28,967 bases of DNA, taken from positions 1 through 28,967 of the IMG/VR virus record IMGVR_UViG_3300042323_000619; one strand, written 5' to 3'. How positions within the stretch are numbered: position 1 is the stretch's first letter; each line of letters opens with the position of its first letter. Below, one piece after another: positions 26,901 to 28,967 of this stretch. Both the position numbers and the translations under genes were made by a program. The notes below the pieces were generated by a model, which saw only the letters and a list, made by a program, of their open reading frames with translations, had not been told where the DNA came from and did no database searches. Source of the DNA: a virus.

Positions 26901-27161
26901 GACCATCCCGAGGCTGCGCTTATCGACTTTGCCAACGGAGTGCAGTCTTCATTGTCAAAACTCAACAAGCAGTCAGTGATGATGATCGACAACCCCGAAT
27001 CACTCAGAGCCATAGACGAAGCCCGAGTTCAGGTGATGGACGCATTGAATCAGTCAATAGAAGCCCTGGAAAAAGAAACCAGAGGCGAAACCTTGGGAGA
27101 CAAGGTGAAGGCCGGTGGTGATAAGGTCAGGACCATGATCAAAGAAGCGGTGACACCATGA
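14907..27161 (+). CDS. Giant 4084-residue polyvalent virion protein (ART, zincin and LPD modules)
   Basis: Probably injected with the DNA as a bundle of effectors. Order in residues: duplicated GARxAGYSxxEIxxHL motif (3-47); Gly/Ala-rich, partly hydrophobic ejection-like region (about 110-560); ADP-ribosyltransferase-like module 1 (RVYHGG, 622-705); linker and LPD-like region (750-960); charged coiled coil (1120-1180); module with FGEKIGGAKKD, then LPD5/LPD1-like parts and zincin 1 (HEWWH at 1575-1579, E1658/E1659 in the later helix); ART 2 (EFKRWFGDS at 1754, YHG at 1775); unnamed conserved-looking module (1895-2360); zincin 2 (HEAIGH, 2442-2447); ART 3 (YHG at 2979, ends near 3125); LPD38-like C-terminal region (about 3500-3950) with a hydrophobic segment near 3720-3742. 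Domain names follow the polyvalent-protein families and are from memory. No good ribosome site precedes the ATG. The frame is unbroken, but two segments show coding bias in another frame. Lacks the methylase/helicase parts of DarB-like giants. Confidence 0.85.
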   Translation: MKFDIKGARAAGYSDDEIAAHLGQQSRFDVDGARKAGYSTNEILDHLSGSTIPAARRDLPAGVKPSTAGGGRGNVNPTAPQETTPSLATPEPSRADRIAAMNSVTDPSNPDYLPVTDNAVRALQTDARGGMDAQRSRYPGRVLDSDIEPATVTGALRDTASGALQIPGVAVKTAADVARLASGDRIGKGLGDSAEAINKAIRENVGTWRAQQQATRFQQDMVDPNLNAADLIVANPGALADMALPQVGSMALPIGAAAAAGKVATTGRAAQLAKAIDEATVVDRANKARSAAVLGTTMAQNAGDTFSEIRDSGGSVPDAYTGAAVTLPFTYAANRLTGGGLEGGVVRAMSGAKGAVKQIPGAMLKEGGQETGEEAGSYLGETIGKGEKFDSNTATKRMAVAGTLGAALGGGFESVNAARTAREQRIQTLRDAGETAAADLLQAKHDKLTTAENVESEISSMPGSPEFSDQYRGLRLNGLKPAEAAAQSAVTVTFRGLAQTLGLSDKATNAALDKAKDLPLDKVPDFLQKFTARLSPVQVGIEAVGPTLEAARDDAIDAAMGAIYDPVKQRMDEALSLESETNQPQTNTQPAQTAINTIAQSTGKTSDASTEGADGIDAPAPGMVRVYHGGQPGAANGDVWFTRSLKDAKGWASRGEGMVVEYVDIPASTFTPDAEFGTLPPERLTLPDSIASQRRPLRPVTPTDKTSNSEQSTAQPVAESQAPEKSAASPRESGDGGVAPTQDAGAPIYFGRDNIPLSEGGKAFKTKQAASDAKRNNPGLRVVRAEGGFALTEKTPAQLASEAANARRLSAPRTSPKGEPISAHAMIAAAGGLMSSEKSDMNIEGNIRVGNRTLFAGTGRGLNMEQATELLIQDGYLLPGQDMNDARNLIVKSLSTPQYTPDGWERIAQAEIEQRQQDRQDEQPVYEDAVAEFEGLSDSQIEEIDDSDIPWDTPSNTDTEATMRALGFDEKDIQDAITEGSRITSPDSQGGGQTDEGSTRQETTDSGQRESAPGEDTRSRSDPRREEAQVEPPQATQEAPSTEGVSASVDDTQAKFTTERRADGTLAVKGDKDAIREALKDIPAASLQPMTGGILVGRSQADRALSLLEPAEITAPTRQDVVNQQDAAERAAKAKEKADREADKKAREDEDRKRIAQASQAAADTFELGGDAMANLTGQKDVFSTPSEPTAAKAKESDKIKDFGEKIGGAKKDTWTGFKDDLNAVKDDDIAARKLSEIWPAPDYQKLIDDGMEVKSVALIRSIRDEVPSKPRNAYKLKRWAEQVKEGRALALNILNKSEKGEALYSELNKAGGKLSGIAGRADLYMAVGHAKSLEGIRFSRYHFSFYRGRENVSLWVVEREAAATAFSNWPQELAIGDTKEDAIEAFKARYAELDSITASKKSSFDIYSQDGKFFVGKKIGRNIAEMAGPFKTLKEAREHRTNNLEALEAKLAKYKEIPKDRRDTNEPRVGEDMRNGQDVTPEMFAESFGFKGVEFGNWVEQKRRQKDLNDAFDALMDMAAIMGVPAKAISLNGELSLAFGARGSGGVNPAAAHYESDKIVINLTKREGAGSLGHEWWHALDNYFSRMRGNKTSPFMTTATDVNLSSRRSDYQPYPGVRKEMIDAFGEVVRAIKSTAIKARSSKIDAKRTKEYWTTGEEMAARAFESYLISKLQDQNASNDYLANVVDQKTWDAMAALGMENEDSYPYPTAGEMPVIRAGFDKFFQTLETKETDTGNVAMFARGGSSDQTNTPEFKRWFGDSRVVDAQGEPLVVYHGTTQSFDTFGNGTGYFTAMPDEANMYGGINTDGANVVPAYLSIKNPKVIESEKMTGTPRDVIADALSDAKIDGVIVTEGGNVRWAVVTEPNQIKSAIGNNGQFDPNNPDIRFARGQSTEPFYSALSKGIEGLNYKQLPAFGWADAIKSLVNKGLVKQDEIEWSGITDWLAMQTGKVTKEQVLEYLDANGVQVEEVTLSDNDFELDTNGEKQLDIFGEPLLNGNPTKYSQYQLPGGESYREVLLTLPAKQFDPAELKKAREELQKHEAAYNPRTDYSDPDGPQTPWAIKEKELRSKVAQLEKGTAAQAKASGASGRRDEYKSSHWDQPNVLAHIRLNDRVDSTGARVLFVEELQSDYGQDAKKKGINGKPMFIKGMDGQEDGFLGLIAGGVPNAPFIDKTDKWLTLALKRIVKLAVDEGYDKVAFVNGDQSAERYDLSKQIEVIEYKRNPNGGGQIIADKENGDTAIRQSIASDNDLENYIGKDLAKKLLEQKPMGNMNSEAKSYVLSGLDLKVGGEGMKAFYDQIVPTATKALLKKLGGQMETVKMNQTEGFEGNARKAAAKPIVSEQPGFTITPAMREKAAGGLPMFAKNPIGTSKGLPLSEVQAIVNQVSKKWGSGPALKVVATPADLPIPAPDDARGLIRKGTAYVVAGNMQNRSDVHKTLAHEAIGHYGLWKLLGAEKTRRFERSLQLALKSGNKPLNEISKKVRSLYVDENGDFNLTPAQEANEIAAFAVENALDADGNFKPGYGFFKQLWADIAQFLRDIGIDISFTNVELQGLLISSMKGLEAGQRLGGGNELVVAAGRGAEIGSEADDLFVHPKSASTTVEGIARDNKVGGEIKAVNMPGRIQYNISLPNNSIARIVVRQVNPYGESLYGYDLDENGKMQGEVIGRPGENAESVPQKDDVWVDVSLLKPGTDGSKIYNVASTYAHNTGKMFIGDPAGLSDEALRRRTEQMISSALKFGTTEHLAPHPRQVSGDSALGVPPLRWVYGDDNGNFERMVDVSIKSMENAFPNSKLVGYDPKNGTFYRTDTGQVFTRQDMAGYGLDIAGKRSIPGSQAEKGQAGWRSVARVALLRELRAADSGIPEQDRRGLLERASSDVSRLRVDPVTGNAYSPESRIFYNRSRLDAIDTPDLLTTYTPDEALQKQQAEETARKAEAEKPQAPKGRKVTVDQVDLFYPQQDSLFARGDNQDGANMVMYHGSPRDSIGEFAADGNGLIFASPDPDVAEKYAYLIKRSKDFAGHKPTVYKVRVTAKNTLDFDNLPPFSGEAWQELLGDAIRYPEDGGAFNESDRKATWADIEEFGGRKLFDAIKAAGYDSIAVTTPGNNGREREFAVFSKDQIRQLNEPTAPESGGAFARGTPQTGMFAPNIWSMPEPTKLDRAIYEIQDGRVDLKRAQQAIESSGKKIAEKWDARLAETLYPGRVAYRSQQFLTSEVQPLLKALSVYKVPMEELADYLHARGAKERNVQVAKVNPDMPDGGAGRNTKGELMTNDAAQAYLDSISPTRKQLLDVLAAKVDRITAGTRNLLVSEGLEKQETIDAWTGVYKNYVPMFRDEAEAGIPHPQGTGFNVRGSASKRAMGSTKEVTNIIAHVLMQREAAITRSEKNLVALSLYGMALSHPNPDFWSVIKPSMSNSQIAEELSRMGVDHESAAAGMALTPSVTTVDPNTNKVVSRPNPLYKNLPGAITLRLNGEDRVLMLNTENERGMRLAGSLKNLDGLTKIDIAGSIVGKSTRWIAAVNTQYNPAFGLVNLVRDTLGGAVNLGNTELRGNALQVLLTTLNPFLGKDNSIIAIGMELRKPGSGGKLGKLYQQFQADGGQTGFKEQFRDPNERAKAIEKELATMDRSKWNPAYVANLMLDLLAGFNTTLENAVRLSAYEQSLKKGMSGAKAAQLARELTVDFNRKGRVGREAGPLYAFFNASVQGTERTIQTLKGPTGAKVIAGGIGLGVIQALMLAAAGYDDDDIPEFVKTRSLIIPLFDEEKNFISVPYPLGLHVLPNTGRVMTELVLNGGKDIGKRSAAAVGEIASAFNPLGGGNIFTADGALKTVAPTLIDPLIELGFNKDFTGRPIERQAFGGQTDARPGFAKAKEATIRSTTGQAYIGISKAINTMTGGNDYEAGAASPTPERIRYLAQVAGGGVLREIEKTINASTAEQFGKKVAASQIPVAGRFLGEVDMDRVKTNRYYENARKINAVETTASAIRKAGDTEAYRNLIKDHPEAALIDFANGVQSSLSKLNKQSVMMIDNPESLRAIDEARVQVMDALNQSIEALEKETRGETLGDKVKAGGDKVRTMIKEAVTP
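14913..15047 (+). repeat. Duplicated 25-residue motif at the giant protein N-terminus
   Basis: Residues 3-22 and 28-47 are two copies of F-D-(I/V)-x-G-A-R-x-A-G-Y-S-x-x-E-I-x-x-H-L spaced 25 residues apart. Nucleotide identity is partial, so the duplication is old or kept by selection on protein. The motif could be a packaging or docking tag; that is inference. Confidence 0.8.
17830..17997 (+). other. Candidate nested 55-codon ORF within the giant gene (+1 frame)
   Basis: An ATG at 17830 is preceded by AAAAGGA (17815-17821) at eight bases, a good ribosome site. The frame runs 55 codons to a TAG ending at 17997. The product is small, basic and helix-prone (ending EATHGGKKPK). By hand count its third-position GC is about two thirds, like ordinary genes here, whereas the giant frame over the same bases has about 44 percent and encodes a low-complexity Ser/Thr/Glu/Arg linker. 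A terminator-like hairpin follows at 18022-18039. It may be a living overlapping gene or the fossil of a gene absorbed into the giant protein. Expression is not shown. Confidence 0.35.
18022..18042 (+). other. Terminator-like hairpin inside the giant ORF
   Basis: CCCCCTC (18022-18028) pairs perfectly with GAGGGGG (18033-18039) across a four-base loop and is followed by TTT. It lies 25 bases after the stop of the nested ORF. The T-run is short, so termination is probably inefficient, which would be needed for the giant gene to be read through. Confidence 0.4.
23392..23652 (+). other. Segment with coding bias in the +1 frame (possible compensated frameshift)
   Basis: Over these bases the +1 frame reads as a balanced protein (segments such as AFLEAKLKRDKQVGE and TEEDYWNGQARMYPGYE) with about 67 percent third-position GC by hand count. 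The giant frame here has about 42 percent, with many AGA, CGA, CTA and GGA codons and an Arg/Ser-rich product. The +1 frame closes with TGA at 23650-23652. No good start or ribosome site was found, so two compensating indels (the first perhaps at the AAAA run at 23393-23396) are likelier than a nested gene. Confidence 0.4.
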
Positions 27162-27337
27162 GATCCGCAACCGAGTCCCTGAAAGCTTACCGAGCCAGGC
27201 TTAAAGCCCAGGGCAAGGTAAGGGATGCAGAGATTGTGAGCCGATGCATCGCCCTGCAGAGCCGACGCTGCCAAATCAAACCCAAGGCAGAACAGTTTGA
27301 AAGGCTGGCCGCTTTCTTTGCCGGGCTGGTAAGATGA
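27158..27337 (+). CDS. Small basic protein, coupled to the giant gene
   Basis: A 59-residue frame starts at an ATGA that overlaps the stop of the giant gene, a sign of translational coupling. The product is helical and basic (MRSATESLKAYRARLKAQGK at the start, ending in FERLAAFFAGLVR) and holds two Cys (positions 30 and 38). It has no signal peptide or membrane segment, so a holin is unlikely. I do not recognise the family. Codon use resembles the neighbouring late genes, supporting it as real. It ends with another ATGA overlap. A strong terminator lies about 75 bases further on, so it closes the late operon. Confidence 0.55.
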   Translation: MRSATESLKAYRARLKAQGKVRDAEIVSRCIALQSRRCQIKPKAEQFERLAAFFAGLVR

Positions 27338-27393
27338 CCGCCGGGCGCAAGCCCCCTTGCTTTACCTCCCTGAGCAAGGCCGTCCGCGCTTAA
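27334..27393 (+). CDS. Possible 19-residue peptide, coupled by ATGA
   Basis: A short frame (MTAGRKPPCFTSL...) starts in the ATGA that ends the 59-residue gene and runs 19 codons to TAA. Only the overlap argues for it; there is no independent ribosome site and the length is too small for coding statistics. It may be spurious. Confidence 0.2.
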   Translation: MTAGRKPPCFTSLSKAVRA

Positions 27394-27412
27394 AACCGCA
27401 GATGGTTACCAG

Positions 27413-27444
27413 TCCCCCTGGCCTTCGGGTCGGGGGGATTTTTT
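27413..27444 (+). terminator. Strong rho-independent terminator ending the late operon
   Basis: An 11-pair stem (27413-27423 with 27428-27438, including two G-T pairs) is capped by a TTCG tetraloop closed by C-G, the extra-stable form, and is followed by six T (27439-27444). It is the clearest terminator in the window and separates the late genes from the attachment region. Confidence 0.92.
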
Positions 27445-27475
27445 CATGGGACAATGAATGCTTACGGCGGGATGG

Positions 27476-27505
27476 ATTGCGTGAAAACCCCGTAATTGCG
27501 TGAAA
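27476..27505 (+). repeat. Two 11-bp direct repeats, candidate integrase arm-type sites
   Basis: ATTGCGTGAAA occurs at 27476-27486 and 27495-27505 in the same orientation, 19 bases apart. A related copy, ATTGTGTAAACTTTT, lies at 27886-27900 on the other side of the att core; it differs from the second repeat's extended sequence by two bases in 15. Such directly repeated sites flanking a core are how tyrosine integrases bind the arms of attP. The repeats are visible; the binding is inferred. Confidence 0.5.
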
Positions 27506-27556
27506 CTTTTACACTTCTTGCTATTTATTCTGTAGCTAGAAGACGAGATATCATCA

Positions 27557-27612
27557 TGGTGCCCAGGAAGGGACTCGAACCCCCACGAAGTTACTCGCTA
27601 GTACCTGAATCC
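27557..27612 (-). other. Attachment-site core: 3' end of a tRNA-Leu gene
   Basis: Read on the minus strand, this is the 3' part of a tRNA-Leu: the second half of an anticodon arm (TTCAGGT loop as in CAG-type tRNA-Leu), a variable arm, the T-arm GGGGGTTCGAGTCCCTT, and the acceptor end CCTGGGCACCA. The 5' half is missing: the bases beyond about 27612 no longer pair with the anticodon stem. A 3' tRNA fragment beside an integrase gene is the usual phage att core, which rebuilds the host tRNA on integration. The exact limits and crossover point cannot be fixed without the host sequence. Confidence 0.85.
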
Positions 27613-27887
27613 TGCGCTGAATAAGCACTGGCTTCAAAAAAGTCGGTTTTCATTCCCGCAAATAGTTCAATTTGCGCCAGCGCCAGTGCTACGTTTCTCC
27701 GGGATTGCGGTAACAATTTGTGCAGTCTTCTACATCCGGGAATATGATCGGGTCTTCCTTGCCCCCCCAAGTCCCATACCTGCAGCGCATCATAGCCGGT
27801 TGGGGATAAGCTAACCCCATGCTGTTTGCACAAAAGCCGTAGAGCCTCAACAAAATCTGAAAATTTTGATTGATCTTGTTTATTCAT
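27591..27887 (-). CDS. Small protein of unknown function between integrase and att
   Basis: The 98-residue product starts in an ATGA overlap with the integrase stop, so it is read from the integrase transcript. Residues 1-42 (KFSDFVEALRLLCKQHGVSLSPTGYDALQVWDL) form a helix then a short strand pattern seen in small phage proteins of unknown role. The rest is less regular and ends in SAYSAQDSGTSE. Its last codons and stop lie inside the tRNA-Leu att core, so integration would join them to host sequence or keep them depending on the crossover point. It could modulate integration or excision, but it has no clear helix-turn-helix, and nothing shows this. Confidence 0.55.
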   Translation of the reverse strand: MNKQDQSKFSDFVEALRLLCKQHGVSLSPTGYDALQVWDLGGQGRPDHIPGCRRLHKLLPQSRRNVALALAQIELFAGMKTDFFEASAYSAQDSGTSE

Positions 27888-28942
27888 TGTGTAAACTTTT
27901 TGGGTATGGCTGTAATTCTTTTTCCCCTGCCGCCCGTGTAATGTTCGGTCATGGTCACACTTTGATGGCCTAGCAAATCTTGTGCCGCCTCTAGCCCAGC
28001 CTGATCCCTCAAATCCGCACCAGCCTTGCGTCTGAGGTCGCGGAATTGAAACAGGCTACCATCCACCCCAGCGGCCTCCCGCGCAGCCTCAAAGCGGCTT
28101 CTTAGCTTTGCCTTAGTCATTGGCTTTCCAGACTCGTCTACCAATAACTGCATACAGTGAACGGAGAACTTGCTTTTTCGTTCTGATATTCGCTTCATGA
28201 GGTTTTCAAGGTCGGGGGCCGTGGCTGTAATCCTCATGTTCTTTTTTGTCTTGCCTTGGGTGAACTCGAAATAAGCACTTCTGATGTCTGACTCACTCAT
28301 TGACAACACATCAGCCGGTCTTTGCCCTAAGTAGTAGGCCAAGTCCATGGCGTCCCGCAAAGATGGGCTGGCGTGGCTGTAGACGCTTTCCAATAGGTCG
28401 TCAGTGATGTAGACGCTCTTTCGGCCTGGAAGGCGTTTTAGTTTCTCGCTTGCAAACACGGGATTGTTTTGGCAATAGTCCCGCGCTGTTGCCCAGGCAT
28501 AAACCATTCCTAAAACAGCTTTCTCGCGTCTTGCGCGGTGTTTACTTTGTTTGCTGCGGCCATCCACGTAAAGCGTGATGTGACTAGGTTTTACTTCATC
28601 AAGCGGTGCGTCACCAAATTTTGACATTAGCTTGTCTAGGGCAAACTTGTAATCGGCCTGAGTGCCCAGGGACACCTCATCAAATTGCGTTGACTGAAGG
28701 TACTTTGTGATTGCCCAGGCCACCGTTAATTTTTCTGTCGGTTTTGCTTCATGCAGTTCGGCCCACTTCTGGACAGCAAAAAGGTAGTCTGTGCCTAGCT
28801 GCACTTCTTTTCGTGGCTTGCCGCCTTTGTCATAGCTGTACCATATATTATACTTGACAAACCCAGCGATTAGGTTCAAACTCGGTTCACCGATTAGGAG
28901 AACGTGATGAGTGAATCCCTGCTGTCCATGGCCCACCTGCAA
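27884..28942 (-). CDS. int: Tyrosine recombinase (phage integrase); N-terminal end uncertain
   Basis: This integrase would recombine the phage att core with the host tRNA-Leu. The SAM-like core-binding domain covers about residues 68-160. The catalytic domain carries Arg208 (YYLGQRPADVL), a likely Lys231 in the beta hairpin, Arg304 in FRDLRRKAG (the box-II His is Arg301, as in a known subgroup), His326 (LLGHQSVT) and the nucleophile Tyr335 (EHYTGG). These are all in order, so the catalytic part looks intact. The first 27 residues do not resemble an integrase and are read antisense through the start of a plus-strand transposase-like gene. The recognisable protein starts near base 28855. The 5' end was probably cut or replaced by an insertion. 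A TATAAT on the minus strand (28852-28847) lies at that junction. Next to att, as usual. Confidence 0.85.
   Translation of the reverse strand: MQVGHGQQGFTHHVLLIGEPSLNLIAGFVKYNIWYSYDKGGKPRKEVQLGTDYLFAVQKWAELHEAKPTEKLTVAWAITKYLQSTQFDEVSLGTQADYKFALDKLMSKFGDAPLDEVKPSHITLYVDGRSKQSKHRARREKAVLGMVYAWATARDYCQNNPVFASEKLKRLPGRKSVYITDDLLESVYSHASPSLRDAMDLAYYLGQRPADVLSMSESDIRSAYFEFTQGKTKKNMRITATAPDLENLMKRISERKSKFSVHCMQLLVDESGKPMTKAKLRSRFEAAREAAGVDGSLFQFRDLRRKAGADLRDQAGLEAAQDLLGHQSVTMTEHYTGGRGKRITAIPKKFTQ
28854..28900 (+). promoter_or_regulatory. Possible promoter and RBS for the rightmost plus-strand gene
   Basis: TTGACA at 28854-28859 is a perfect -35 box, but the -10 at 17 bases (CAAACT) matches only three of six positions. 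TTAGGAG at 28894-28900 is a good ribosome site, six bases before the ATG at 28907. Confidence 0.4.
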
Positions 28943-28967
28943 AACGAAGAAGCCGCATACGCCTTCA
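28907..28967 (+). CDS. Start of a probable IS1595-family transposase (3' end outside window)
   Basis: Only 20 codons are visible, after a strong ribosome site. They contain H-L-Q-NEEAAYAF, which recalls the N-terminus of IS1595 (ISXo2-like) transposases, where a similar stretch precedes a zinc-binding C-P-x-C-G segment. That segment would lie just beyond the window. The gene runs divergently from the integrase and overlaps the doubtful first codons of it. If correct, an insertion sequence sits at the window's right end and may have cut the integrase 5' end. The inverted repeat of the element was not identified. With so few residues the call is tentative. Confidence 0.45.
   Translation, partial: MSESLLSMAHLQNEEAAYAF

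Noticed and set aside
26013-26906. 297-residue minus-strand frame inside the giant gene
   Set aside because: It is antisense to the LPD38-like region, whose coding signal is clear; the long frame is an effect of high GC at codon position three.
27158-27337. Holin for the 59-residue protein
   Set aside because: No transmembrane segment; the protein is charged and helical throughout.
27445-27590. A gene between the late terminator and the att core
   Set aside because: No frame of useful length with a ribosome site; the stretch is AT-richer and carries only the repeats and the tRNA fragment.
27557-27612. A complete functional tRNA gene
   Set aside because: Only the 3' portion is present; the 5' acceptor strand, D-arm and first half of the anticodon arm are missing.
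1-28967. CRISPR array
   Set aside because: No set of regularly spaced identical repeats; the only tandem repeats are coding repeats in the tail fibre.

Overview
The window holds the late (virion) half of a temperate tailed phage with a podovirus-type gene order, followed by its integration module. GC is in the mid-fifties percent. The attachment core is the 3' end of a bacterial tRNA-Leu gene, probably of CAG type. Together with the gene style this suggests a proteobacterial host, most likely betaproteobacterial (Burkholderiales-like); that assignment is inference. The layout resembles Bcep22-like podoviruses, which also carry one giant virion protein, but I compared it from memory only.

Layout. 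1-2034: portal protein, open at the left edge. 2035-2231: terminator and a structured leader. 2232-3107: scaffold. 3143-4444: major capsid protein (N4-gp56 type). 4535-4990: probable capsid accessory protein. 5058-8121: HeH/LEM-like head protein, two head-tail connectors and a tail nozzle-like protein. 8118-11660: large tail fibre and two small tail proteins. 11681-11702: terminator. 11724-12832: two accessory genes (GNAT acetyltransferase and HNH-AP2 homing endonuclease). 12850-14900: two probable ejection proteins. 14907-27161: a single 4084-residue polyvalent protein that fills over 40 percent of the window. 27158-27393: one small coupled gene and a doubtful second. 27413-27444: strong terminator. 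27476-27612: arm-type repeats and a tRNA-Leu attachment core. 27591-28942 (minus strand): a 98-residue protein and a tyrosine integrase. 28907-28967: start of what looks like an IS1595-type transposase.

How it works together. Portal, scaffold and capsid build the procapsid. The connectors and nozzle form the short tail, and the fibre binds the host. The ejection proteins and the giant protein are expected to be packaged and injected with the DNA. The giant protein joins membrane-prone segments to at least three ADP-ribosyltransferase-like modules, two zincin metallopeptidase modules and LPD-type modules, which looks like a bundle of early counter-defence or host-takeover effectors.

The most interesting signals lie inside the giant gene. 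A short F-A-R-G peptide, encoded by a near-identical 11-mer, recurs at module boundaries. A 55-codon reading frame with its own ribosome site and a terminator-like hairpin is nested in a linker. A second stretch has its best coding signal in the wrong frame. These point to a protein assembled by fusing and shuffling genes, possibly processed into separate effectors. Outside it, an att core with phage genes on one side and integrase on the other suggests a non-integrated phage genome or tandem elements. No terminase, lysis, replication or repressor gene is visible.
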